Positions 41,561 to 51,084 of a DNA stretch of 64,000 nt are shown piece by piece (position 1 is the stretch's first letter; every line of letters begins with the position of its first letter). The position numbers were made by a program, and so were the translations under genes. Under the pieces are notes generated by a model that ran no database searches, had not been told where the DNA came from, and saw only the letters and a list, made by a program, of their open reading frames with translations. Source of the DNA: Eutreptiella sp. 'Long Island Sound 2002' (Eukaryota; Euglenozoa; Euglenophyceae; Eutreptiales; Eutreptiaceae); the NCBI GenBank assembly GCA_964036045.1, contig OZ038384.1:56827355-56891354 (forward strand), written 5' to 3'.

Positions 41561-44500
41561 TACATGCATGAGGGAAGGCGGGGCTTTGGTACATGCATGA
41601 GGTATGGCGGGGCTTCGGTACATGCATGAGATATGGCGGGGCTTCAGTACATGCATGAGGGATGGCGGGGCATTGGCACATGCATGAGGTATGGCGGGGC
41701 CTTGGTACATGCATGAGGGATGGCGGGGCTTAGGTACATGCATGAGGTATGGCGGGGCCTTGGTACATGCATGAGGTATGGCGGGGCTTTGGTACATGCC
41801 TGAGGTATGGCGGGGCTTCGGTACATGCATGAGGTATGGCGGGGCTTTGGTACATGCATGAGGTATGGCGGGGCTTCGGTACATGCATGAGGTATGGCGG
41901 GGCTTCGGTACATGCATGAGGTACGGCGGGGCCTTGGTACATGCATGAGGTATGGCGGGGCTTTGGTACATGGATGAGGTATGGCGGGGCTTTGGTACAT
42001 GCATGAGGTATGGCGGGGCTTTGGTACATGCATGAGGTATGGCGGGGCATTGGTACATGCATGAGGGATGGCGGGGCTTTGGTACATGCATGAGGGAAGG
42101 CGGGGCTTTGGTACATGCATGAGGTATGGCGGGGCTTCGGTACATGCATGAGGTATGGCGGGGCTTCAGTACATGCATGAGGTATGGCGGGGCTTTGGTA
42201 CATGCATGAGGGATGGCGGGGCCTTGGTACATGCATGAGGGATGGCGGGGCTTTGGTACATGCATGAGGTATGGCGGGGCTTTGGTACATGCATGAGTTA
42301 TGGCGGGGCTTTGGTACATGCATGAGGTATGGCGGGGCCTTGGTACATGCATGAGGTATGGCGGGGCTTCGGTACATGCATGAGGTATGGCGGGGCTTCG
42401 GTACATGCATGAGGTATGGCGGGGCTTTCATTCATGCATGAGGGATGGTGGGGCTTTGGTACATGCATGAGGTGTCGCGGGGCTTCGGTACATGGGTGAG
42501 GTATGGCGTGGCTTTATTACATGCATGAGGTTTGGCGGTGCTTCGGTACATGCATGAGGTATGGCGGGGCCTTGGTACATGCATGACTTATGGCGGGGCA
42601 TTGGTACATGCATGAGGGATGGCGCGGCTTTGGTACATGCATGAGGGAAGGCGGGGCTTTGGTACATGCATGAGGTATGGCGGGGCTTCGGTACATGCAT
42701 GAGGTATGGCGGGGCTTCAGTACATGCATGAGGTATGGCGGGGCTTTGATACATGCATGAGGTATGGCGGGGCTTCGGTACGTGCATGAGGGAAGGCGGG
42801 GCCTTGGTACATGCATGAGGTATGGCGGGGCCTTGGTACATGCATGAGGGAAGGCGGGGCTTTGGTACATGCATGAGGTATGGCGGGGCTTTGGTACATG
42901 CATGAGGGATGGCGGGGCCTTGGTACATGCATGAGGGATGGCGGGGCTTTGGTACATGCATGAGGTATGGCGGGGCGTTGGTACATGCATGAGATATGGC
43001 GGGGCTTTGGTACATGCATGAGGTATGGCGGGGCATTGGTACATGCATGAGGGATGGCGGGGCTTTGGTACATGCATGAGGGAAGGCGGAGCTTTGATAC
43101 ATGCATGAGGTGTGGCGGGGCTTCGGTACTTGCATGAGGTATGGCGGGGCGTTGGTACATGCATGAGATATGGCGGGGCTTTGGTACATGCATGAGGTAT
43201 GGCGGGGCATTGGTACATGCATGAGGGATGGCGGGGCTTTGGTACATGCATGAGGGAAGGCGGAGCTTTGATACATGCATGAGGTATGGCGGGGCATTGG
43301 TACATGCATGAGGGATGGCGGGGCATTGGTACATGCATGAGGTGTGGCGGGGCTTTGGTAGATGCATGAGGTATGCCGGGGCTTCGGTACATGCATGAGC
43401 TATGGCGGGGCTTCGGTACATGCATGAGGTGTCGCGGGGCTTCGGTACATGCATGAGGTATGGCGGGGCCTTGGTACATGCATGAGGTATGGCGGGGCCT
43501 TGGTACATGCATGAGGGATGGCGGGGCCTTGGTACATGCATGAGGTATGGGCGGGGCTTTGGTACATGCATGAGGGATGGCGGGGCCTTGGTACATGCAT
43601 GAGGGATGGCGGGCCTTTGGTACATGCATGAGGTATGGCGGGGCTTTGGTACATGCATGAGGAATGGCGGGGCATTGGTACATGCATGAGGGATGGCGGG
43701 CCTTTGGTACATGCATGAGGGAAGGCGGGGCTTTGATACATGCATGAGGTGTGGCGGGGCTTCGGTACATGCATGAGGTATGGCGGGGCTTTGGTACATG
43801 CATGAGGTGTGGCGGGGCATCGGTACATGCATGAGGTATGACAGGGCTTCGGTACATGCATGAGGTATGGCGGGGCTTTGATACATGCCTGAGGTATGGC
43901 GGGGCATTGGTACATGCATGAGGCAAGGCGGGGCTTCGGTACATGCATGAGGTACGGCGGGGCTTTGGTACATGCATGAGGTATGGCGGGGCTTCGGTAC
44001 ATGCATGAGGTATGGCGGGGCTTCGGTACATGCATGAGGTATGGCGGGGCTTCGGTACATGCATGAGGAATGGCGGGGCATTGGTACATGCATGAGCCAT
44101 GGCGGGGCCTTGGTACATGCATGAGGTGTGGCGGGGCTTTGGTACATGCATGAGGTATGGCGGGGCTTTGGTACATGCATGAGGTATGGCGGGGCTTTGA
44201 TACATGCATGAGGTATGGCGGGGCTCCGGTACATGCATGAGGGATGGCGGGGCATTGGTACATGCATGAGGTATGGCGGGGCCTTGGTACGTGCATGAGG
44301 TATGGCGGGGCCTTGGTACATGCATGAGGGATGGCGGGGCTTTGGTACATGCATGAGGTATGGCGTGGCCTTGGTACATGCATGAGGTATGGCAGGGCTT
44401 CGGTACATGCATGAGGTATGGCGGGGCTTTGGCACATGCATGAGGTATGGCGGGGCTTTGATACATGCATGAGGTATGGCGGGGCTTTGGTACATGCATG

Positions 44501-45822
44501 AGGTATGGCGGGGCTTCGGTACATGCATGAGGTATGGCGGGGTTTTGGTACATGCATGAGGTATGTCGGGGCTTTGGTACATGCATGAGGGATGGCGGGG
44601 CCTTGGTACATGCATGAGGGATGGCGGGGCTTTGGTACATGCATGAGGTATGGCGGGGCTTTGGTACATGCATGAGGTATGGCGGGGTATTGGTACATGC
44701 ATGAGGTATGGCGGGGCTTTGGCACATGCATGAGGGAAGGCGGGGCTTTGGCACATGCATGAGGTATGGCGGGGCTTTGGTACATGCATGAGGTGTGGCG
44801 GGGCCTTGGTACATGCATGAGGTATGGCGGGCCATTGGTACATGCATGAGGGATGGCGGGGCTTTGGTACATGCATGAGGGGAGGCGGGGCTTTGATACA
44901 TGCATGAGGTGTGGCGGGGCTTTAGTACATGCATGAGGTATGGCGGGGCATTGGTACATGCATGAGGTATGGCGGGGCTTCGGTACATGCATGAGGTATG
45001 GCGGGGCTTCGGTACATGCATGAGGTAAGGCGGGGCTTTGGTACATGCATGAGGGATGGCGGCGCTTTGGTACATGCATGAGGTATGGCCGGGCTTCGGT
45101 ACATGCATGAGGTATGGCGGGGCTTTGGTACATGCATGAGGTATGTCGGGGCTTTGGTACATGCATGAAGTATGGCGGGGCCTTGGTACATGCATGAGGG
45201 ATGGCGGGGCTTTGGTACATGCATGAGGTATGGCGGGGCTTCGGTACATGCATGAGGTATGGCGGGGCCTTGGTACATGCATGAGTTATGGCGGGGCTTT
45301 GGTACATGCATGAGGGATGGCGGGGCCTTGGTACATGCATGAGGGATGGCGGGGCTTTGGTACATGCATGAGCTATGGCGGGGCTTTGGTACATGCATGA
45401 GGTATGGCGGGTTCTTGGTACATGCATGAGGTATGGCGGGGCTTCGGTACATGCATGAGGTATGGCGGGGCTTTGGTACATGCATGAGGTATGGCGGGGC
45501 TTTGGTACATGCATGAGGTATGGCAGGGCCTTGGTACATGCATGAGGTATGGCGGGGCTTTGGTACATGCATGAGGTATGGCAGGGCTTCGGTACATGCA
45601 TGAGGTATGGCGGGGCTTTGGTACATGCATGAGGTATGGCAGGGCCTTGGTACATGCATGAGGTATGGCGGGGCTTTGGTACATGCATGAGGTATGGCAG
45701 GGCTTCGGTACATGCATGAGGTATGGCGGGGCTTTGGTACATGCATGAGGTATGGCGGGGCTTTCGTACATGCATGAGGTAGGGCGGGGCTTTGGTACAT
45801 GCATGAGGTATGGCGGGGCTTC

Positions 45823-45864
45823 GGTACATGCATGAGGTAGATGGATTAGGTATGGCGGGGCCTT
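45823..45864. repeat. Aberrant 42-bp repeat unit (13-bp excess)
   Basis: From one GGTAC to the next is 42 bp instead of 29, owing to a 13-bp excess around GAGGTAGATGGATTAGG. The remainder matches the consensus. It resembles a local rearrangement of partial units rather than foreign DNA. It is the largest insertion within array A that I noticed. Confidence 0.8.
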
Positions 45865-46879
45865 GGTACATGCATGAGGGATGGCGGGGCTTCGGTACAT
45901 GCATGAGGTGTGGCGGGGCTTTCGTACATGCATGAGGTATGGCGGGGCTTTCGTACATGCATGAGGTAGGGCGGCGCTTCAGTACATGTATGAGGTATGG
46001 CGGGGCTTCGGTACATGCATGAGGAATGGCGGGGCATGGGTACATGCATGACGTATGGCGGGGCCTTGGTACATGCATGAGGTGTGGCGGGGCATTGGTA
46101 CATGCATGAGGGATAGCGGGGCATTGGTACATGCATGTGGGAAGGCGGGGCTTTGGTACATGCCTGAGGTATGGCGGGGCTTTGGTACATGCATGAGGTA
46201 TGGCGGGGCTTCGGTACATGCATGAGGTATGGCGGGGCCTTGGTACATGCATGAGGTATGGCGTGGCTTTGGTACATGCATGAGGGATGGCGGGGCTTTG
46301 GTACATGCATGAGGTATGGCTGGGCTTCGGTACATCCATGAGGTATGGCGGGGCTTTGTCACATGCATGAGGTCTGGCGGGGCTTCGGTACATGCATGAG
46401 GTATGGCGGGGCTTCGGTACATGCATTAGGTATGGCGGGGCTTTGGTACATGCATGAGGTATGGCGGGGCTTCGGTACATGCATGAGGTATGGCGGTGCA
46501 TTGGTATATGCATGAGGTATGGCGGGGCTTTGGTACATGCATGAGGTATGGCGGGGCTTTGGTACATGCATGAGGTATGGCGGGGCTTTGGTACATGCAT
46601 GAGGTATGGCGGGGCATTGGTACATGCATGAGGTAAGGCGAGGCTTTGGTACATGCATGAGGTATGGCGGGGCATGGGTACATGCATGAGGTATGGCAGG
46701 ACTTTGGTACATGCATGAGGTATGGCGGGGTCTTGAGACATGCATGAGGTATGGCGGGGCTTCGGTACACGCATGACTTATGGCGGGGCTTCGGTACATG
46801 CATGAGGTATGGCGGGGCTTCGGTACATGCATGGGGGATGGCGGGGCTTCGGTACATGCATGAGGTATGGCCGGGCTTC

Positions 46880-46894
46880 TTTTTTTTTTTTTTT
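46880..46894 (-). other. Poly(A) tail of the retrotransposon (15 nt; T15 on +) at the array junction
   Basis: Fifteen T on + follow the array sequence CCGGGCTTC, which ends a unit at 46,879, and precede the unique 3' end of the element (GTAATACAAG on +). This is the product expected from target-primed reverse transcription. The first-strand primer would be the + strand 3' end at CTTC, nicked before GGTAC, though one or two T could belong to the target. No AATAAA signal is seen in the roughly 70 nt next to the tail. Confidence 0.93.
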
Positions 46895-48285
46895 GTAATA
46901 CAAGTCCAAAGCCACAGCTGCAGTGTTCTCAGGAGGCCAGCCCAATATACATTGAGTCACCCACATCCCCAAGTCAAGGGTCAGCAGGTCGGCAGGCTGG
47001 GGTCACGGCGGCGGGGGGACGATGCAAAGTAGTAAATTATGCTACAAAGTGGACATCACAGAAGTGGTCGCCCCATACTCCATGCCCGGGGGCAGTGGCA
47101 GATAATCTGGGGGTACTGTCTGGGCGGGTTCTTGTCCTGAGCGGGTATCCCATCATACGTGGAAAACAGAGGTACATAGGGCGGGAGACAAGGGGGACCG
47201 GTGGGGGGGGGCGGGGGTGGCAGTGGGCGACCAGGGCGCGGTGGGTCGCCCACAGGGGAAAGAAGAAAATGGCATTCCACTCGCATGGTGTAGGGGTGGG
47301 GGTCGGTGTACCATGGGAGGGCCAACCTGCCAACGGTTGGCGAAAAAATAGGGACATAGAGGGGGATCGGGGGTGCACACAGGCATGTTCACGGTAGGGG
47401 GGCGCGGAATTAAACACAACTGGCTGTTGTGTTGTGCAGGACGTGAAGGAGGGACAAGGTTGAAGAGACGGCGGGGCGTGGGCACCCCCGGAGTGACCGA
47501 TGAGGCCAAACTGGCGAAACAGCATACTATCTCACCCAGATACCCAGCATTTTCACACCACGCGGACGACCGTCTCAACAGAATTCCATGGCTCATCGAC
47601 GTAGCCACCTCATCCAAGGCAACCCTGTTGCACCCAGGCCACTGTGTTGGGGGCAGCAAAATCAGCAGCATCCACCTGACAATTCACCCAATGCGCCCTG
47701 GATTGGCAGATCGCAACGGTAAAAAATCAGCAACACGATTGAACCGCGCCAGATGGCGCCGGGGAGGTCAGGAAGCCACAATGTGCTTGTTCCAGCTAGC
47801 AAATGCAGGACACGAACCATGAGCAGACGGCCTGTTATATGCAAGCTGAGCGCGACATAATCGTTGGATGGGGGAGCGACTCGGTGGCGCACGCTTGGTA
47901 GATCAGAGTAACCACGGTCGTCGAGGGAAGGCGCTGCAGGGGTATGCGGCACCGCTCTGAGGCACTAGCAAATGTAGTTCTGGTATCCATCAGCGTGTAG
48001 CTCTACAGACAGTGACTGTCCATCTGTGCGGCCAAGGCAGGTGAGCATGGTAATCAGTGAGGGCTTACATAACGGATCAAGTGGTGGCAGCGTCAGGGAA
48101 AAGCCCCTAGAGTGATCGCCAGTATGTCAGGATGTCCTGAGGAGAGACAGGGGGCGTAGCTGAGTGAGTGGCGTTCGCGTCGGCTATTAGAACAGCCCAG
48201 GGCAAAGCCCGCCACAGGTCACAGAGTGACAGTCTGAAATTATATGCCAGCCATGATGGCACGCATATGACAAACATGGGGGCAG
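46895..48285 (-). other. Retrotransposon 3' untranslated region (about 1.39 kb)
   Basis: This is non-repetitive DNA between the RNase H stop codon (TAA, 48,286-48,288) and the poly(A). Several open frames of 60-170 codons occur on both strands, but they overlap one another, are proline-, arginine- or serine-rich, and show no recognisable motif, so I treat none as a gene. A G-rich run lies at about 47,200-47,222. A 3' UTR of this length is longer than in many LINEs. An alternative is that part of it is a decayed C-terminal extension or another element's remnant, but I see no support for that. Confidence 0.8.
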
Positions 48286-49356
48286 TTACAACAAGGGGTT
48301 GGGCGAATCCCAATCGGCCGATACAAACACATCGGGGCGCTTAGACTTGGGTGGGACTGCTGAGGCCAGAGCAGCAGTGACAGAGTCCAGCACCCTGTCC
48401 TGGTATGAACCTATCTCTTTGCGGGCTGCACGGAAGCCCCCCAACGTCCGAACCAAGTGGCGATACAAGCTGCGCGGGATAGCCAAACGACCAGCGATGC
48501 GCAGATCGCTGCGATGGGCCAAACGGCGCCAAGAGGCGGCGCCCGCGCGGGGGCTCCACGCCGATAGCCACGCCTGGACCACGGGGTGGCTTTCGGCACA
48601 GTGCGCCAGGTGCCCGTGCACGCTCAAGTTGTGAGAACAGCGACAGTGCGAGCATGTGTGTGGCGGGGGCTTATCGGACCAGTAGGTCGCGTAGTGTGCG
48701 TACCTTGAGCGACTCTGCAGACCAAAAAGCCATTTGTGCCACGCTAAGCGGCGGAATTTTAGTGGCCTCCATGACAACGGCTGGAAGTCTTGGTGGGTAT
48801 GGCTTGGGGCCAAGTCGTGCGTCCAGACTTTGTGGGGGGGAACCATGGATTCGCCATGTCGAAGAACGTCCCAGGGAGAAGAGGGCCGTGCAGGGGGGGG
48901 GGGGGGGAGGGCAGTGCCAAGACGCGCATACTGATCAGAGGCCTCGTTGAACTCATGGCCCACGTGTCCTTCAACCCACTCTGGCTGTTGCCCTTTTGCG
49001 GAGAGGGAGCGGCGGACCTTCTGTACCCAACCCGCTTGCCTGATCGGGCGCTTTTGGCCGAGCGCTGAAGCGATAGCACCCTGGCAATCCAGGCGAATTT
49101 TCTCTCCCTCCCCAGAAAAGTGAGACCCAAGTAGCATCCCCACCAACTCAGCTTTGTACGAGTTGGGTACCCCTGGGACCCTGCAGACAGCAATGCGACC
49201 ACCCGGCATAATGGCAGCTGCCCCAGATGCGGGGGGAACTCCCAGCTTGCTGCCGTCAGTATATGTGCACTCGGGGCGCAGCTTGGAGGGCACTACGAAC
49301 ACGACAAGCCCAGCCACTGACATGACCGCTGTAGCCTCGCGCTGTAGTTTGTTGGC
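48286..49356 (-). CDS. RNase H domain and Cys/His-rich C-terminus of LINE ORF2
   Basis: This part would degrade the RNA strand of the RNA:cDNA hybrid during retrotransposition. It continues the RT reading frame after an in-frame TAG (49,357-49,359), and the first ATG is at 49,321-49,323. Counting from that ATG (345 residues), the RNase H signature is complete: Asp23 in TYTDGSK, Glu59 in KAELVGM, Asp79 in RLDCQG, His120 in EGHVGH and Asp130 in EASDQYAR. A linker with five prolines is encoded by a G15/C15 homopolymer. Residues 224-242 then form a zinc-knuckle-like cluster (C-X2-C, further His residues, terminal H-C), as found at the C-termini of several LINE clades. It ends with TAA at 48,286. 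As a separate ORF it has no evident start signal, so I read it as the tail of ORF2. Confidence 0.9.
   Translation of the reverse strand, partial: ANKLQREATAVMSVAGLVVFVVPSKLRPECTYTDGSKLGVPPASGAAAIMPGGRIAVCRVPGVPNSYKAELVGMLLGSHFSGEGEKIRLDCQGAIASALGQKRPIRQAGWVQKVRRSLSAKGQQPEWVEGHVGHEFNEASDQYARLGTALPPPPPARPSSPWDVLRHGESMVPPHKVWTHDLAPSHTHQDFQPLSWRPLKFRRLAWHKWLFGLQSRSRYAHYATYWSDKPPPHTCSHCRCSHNLSVHGHLAHCAESHPVVQAWLSAWSPRAGAASWRRLAHRSDLRIAGRLAIPRSLYRHLVRTLGGFRAARKEIGSYQDRVLDSVTAALASAVPPKSKRPDVFVSADWDSPNPLL
48893..48907 (-). repeat. 15-nt C homopolymer inside the RNase H coding frame (G15 on +)
   Basis: Fifteen consecutive G on + encode most of a run of five prolines just after the RNase H domain. The downstream Cys/His region stays in frame with the RNase H domain at the length shown. 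Homopolymers of this size are often miscounted in assemblies, and a change of one base would cut off the C-terminus. Confidence 0.9.
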
Positions 49357-49359
49357 CTA
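49357..49359 (-). other. In-frame amber codon separating RT and RNase H
   Basis: The + strand reads CTA at 49,357-49,359, which is TAG on the coding strand. It ends the RT frame after ...VFISW. The next codons (ANKLQREATAVM...) run without another stop into the RNase H domain in the same frame. A single C-to-T change from CAG (Gln), among other one-base changes, would explain it. It looks like an inactivating point mutation, though stop read-through cannot be excluded from one copy. Confidence 0.93.
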
Positions 49360-51081
49360 CCAGCTGATAAACACAGGGGGGACCGTAGAGGTGGACGGGG
49401 GCCCCGTTACAGTAAGTGCGGAGCAGAACATGGAGTAGGGGGTCATGGAGCAACGGGGGTGCAGAGAGAAGGCATGCAGAAACTGGTTCCGGTGCAGGAG
49501 ATCCAGGACACGCGTTGGATGCAGGACCGGGAAGTATCCCATGCCTAAACCTCGGGAGCGGTGGGTGTATAGTGTCTCCTTCGCCACAACCATGGGTAAC
49601 CCGACGACACCGAAGACGAAACGCTCAAGTACGACACCAAGCTGCGTGGTCTGCTCAGCCGTCAGGGGGAGGCATTCCGTCCTGTACAGCAGGCGGGGAA
49701 GGACCATGCTGTTGACCAGTAAGACCCGATCTAGCACCTGTATGGGATGGGAGTGTAATTCGTTCAGTTGAGCTTTGAGCTCGCTGGTGATGACGGTAAT
49801 GGCGTGAGGGATACGTAGACGGGCTGGCAGTGGGTGTCCCAAATGCATCAGGCATGCTGTGCGGGTGAAGGGTCGGGGGACCTCGTCAGCCCACGGCGGC
49901 ACATCGGCAGAGATAGGCAGCCAAATAGTATCGGGGTGCACCTGGAGGGCGGCAGGAGGGTGTAGGTATTTGGGCAGCACGGCCAAGGGCGGCGGGGAAC
50001 CAGACATCGACAGCGACTCGCTTTTGGTAACGTTAAGTTGGCATCCTATCAAACTCAGCGCTAGCTGGACAAGAGAGGCATGCGTTTGACTGGCAGTGCG
50101 GGGGGCCGGGGAGGAGATGTCGTCAACGTAAGCGGAGAAGACAACGCCATGGTGGGAGAGGTAACGCAGGGGGATGTCGAAGACCAACACAAACAGAAAA
50201 CACGACATGGGACAGCCCTGTTTAACTCCATGGGAGGTGCGAAACACTTCACCTTCAGCACCCCTGATAAATGTGGCACCCCTCTCAAGCACCAGGGAAA
50301 GAATACGCAGTAGCTTGAGTGGGGTGCCCATTCGGTCGAGGACCTGGTGGATTAGGTATTTCGGGGGGCTGTCAAACGCGTGATAAACATCAAATGCTAA
50401 TATGGCCTCAACCGAGTCAAGTCTGTCCATGTCGTCCAGGAAAGTGTGTGTGGCGTGCGCAGTGGAGGTGCCCTGACGACCACCGAACTGCCGGCAGTGC
50501 AGCTGAGGGGAGAGCAGAGGGTAGACCGCTTTGTGGACCCAGCGCATGAGCAATCGGTAGATGGAGTTACTCATGGCTATCGGTCTCCATCGATCAGGAT
50601 CCTGCCACTGACCTTTGCCTTTGAAAAGGCAGAAGGTCTCCGAGATAAGCCAGTGTTCAGGCACTGACCCTTCGTCATAGCAACGGCAGATACACTGGTG
50701 CACGATAGAGAATACGGGGTCAGGTAGGGAGGCGATGAGGTATGGTGGGACACCATCTGGTCCTGGGGACTTACGGCGGGATGCCTTGGCCAGAGACCGT
50801 AGCTCTGTGACTGTAGGAGGGGGCAGGTCATCCAAACGGGGCTGGACATTAACCCAGTCTAGTGCCCGGGCAGACCAAGGGTTGTTCCTCTGCGGGATGC
50901 GCTGTATTTTGCGGGTGGGTGTTGGCAGTGTAGATGGCGTGGGAGGTGTCAGTAGTGTGTGTTTTACCCTCCGGTAGAACACCTTGGACCTGCGCTTTGC
51001 CTGCTTGGCAAGCTGGCGCACTACATCGGACCAGTCAGTGACATCAATCTTGTTTTTTGGCACTTCCTTTTTTTTCTTCGT
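49357..51081 (-). CDS. LINE reverse transcriptase (central part of ORF2)
   Basis: This is an RNA-dependent DNA polymerase that copies the element RNA at the nicked target. Numbering from a GTG at 51,061-51,063 (568 residues; the frame is open back to 51,081), the motifs in order are: SPGPDG (99-104), WRPI (159-162), QFGGRQGTS (192-200), palm motif A AFDVYHAFDS with Asp225, motif B GVKQGCPMS (279-287), motif C YVDD (312-315) and a thumb-region GLGM. YVDD is a variant of the YADD usual in LINEs. There is no ATG at the frame's start and the frame overlaps the endonuclease frame by 38 nt, so it is best read as part of one EN-RT-RNH polyprotein broken by a one-base shift. It ends at an in-frame TAG before RNase H. 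Confidence 0.95.
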   Translation of the reverse strand, partial: TKKKKEVPKNKIDVTDWSDVVRQLAKQAKRRSKVFYRRVKHTLLTPPTPSTLPTPTRKIQRIPQRNNPWSARALDWVNVQPRLDDLPPPTVTELRSLAKASRRKSPGPDGVPPYLIASLPDPVFSIVHQCICRCYDEGSVPEHWLISETFCLFKGKGQWQDPDRWRPIAMSNSIYRLLMRWVHKAVYPLLSPQLHCRQFGGRQGTSTAHATHTFLDDMDRLDSVEAILAFDVYHAFDSPPKYLIHQVLDRMGTPLKLLRILSLVLERGATFIRGAEGEVFRTSHGVKQGCPMSCFLFVLVFDIPLRYLSHHGVVFSAYVDDISSPAPRTASQTHASLVQLALSLIGCQLNVTKSESLSMSGSPPPLAVLPKYLHPPAALQVHPDTIWLPISADVPPWADEVPRPFTRTACLMHLGHPLPARLRIPHAITVITSELKAQLNELHSHPIQVLDRVLLVNSMVLPRLLYRTECLPLTAEQTTQLGVVLERFVFGVVGLPMVVAKETLYTHRSRGLGMGYFPVLHPTRVLDLLHRNQFLHAFSLHPRCSMTPYSMFCSALTVTGPPSTSTVPPVFISW

Positions 51082-51084
51082 TCA
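51044..51084 (-). other. Endonuclease/RT frame junction with A8 run
   Basis: On the coding strand the endonuclease frame ends ...KKGSAKKQD with TGA at 51,044-51,046. The RT frame, one base forward, is open from 51,081 just after its own TGA (51,082-51,084). The 38-nt overlap contains A8 (T8 on +, 51,068-51,075) and A6. The domains are normally one polyprotein, so either one base is in excess here (mutation or homopolymer miscount) or translation shifts +1. I favour a mutation or miscount because the adjoining regions are otherwise a smooth EN-to-RT linker. Confidence 0.85.

Larger units (their letters stand above)
18966..42530. repeat. Array domain carrying TTATTACATG-type marker units
   Basis: In this interval a minority unit type, CTTTATTACATGC or CTCTATTACATGC in place of CTTTGGTACATGC, recurs at irregular spacings, often followed by GAGCTATGG. 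Measured starts include 18,966, 19,546, 19,807, 20,358, 21,083 and 23,752. The spacings are 580, 261, 551, 725 and 2,669 bp, that is 20, 9, 19, 25 and 92 units, the last with one extra base from a 30-bp unit (GGGCGGGGC) near 22,068. I did not find this type left of about 18.9 kb, so it marks a domain with its own amplification history. Confidence 0.85.
1..46879. repeat. 29-bp satellite array A (about 1,616 tandem units)
   Basis: Continuous head-to-tail copies of a 29-bp unit. The consensus on + is GGTACATGCATGAGG (positions 1-15), TATGGCGGGGC (16-26), then a variable end TTT, TTC, CTT or ATT (27-29). Most variation falls at positions 16-18 (TAT, GAT, GAA, TGT) and 27-29. The consensus has 12 G, 8 T, 5 A and 4 C. 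Register is strict: spacings between marker variants tens of units apart come out as exact multiples of 29 once rare 1-bp indel units are counted. The G-rich strand is + throughout. No array edge is seen at position 1, so it continues to the left. There is no gene, RNA gene or other element inside. Long minus-strand open frames here are a by-product of the repeat. Whether this is centromeric, subtelomeric or another heterochromatin satellite cannot be told from sequence alone. Confidence 0.99.

Noticed and set aside
1-46879. CRISPR array
   Set aside because: Repeats are contiguous with no unique spacers, the array is far too large, no cas gene is present, and it holds a LINE with a poly(A) tail.
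46880-46894. T15 as a Rho-independent-type or Pol III terminator
   Set aside because: It is the poly(A) tail of a minus-strand LINE, as shown by its position at the 3' end of the element and its junction with the array.
47037-47822. Overlapping open frames of 149-176 codons on both strands in the LINE 3' region
   Set aside because: They overlap on both strands, are low in complexity (Pro/Arg/Ser/Gly-rich), have no recognisable motif, and lie in the 3' untranslated region of the element.
48299-48950. Plus-strand open frames opposite the RNase H region
   Set aside because: They are shadows of the minus-strand frame, which carries a full RNase H signature.
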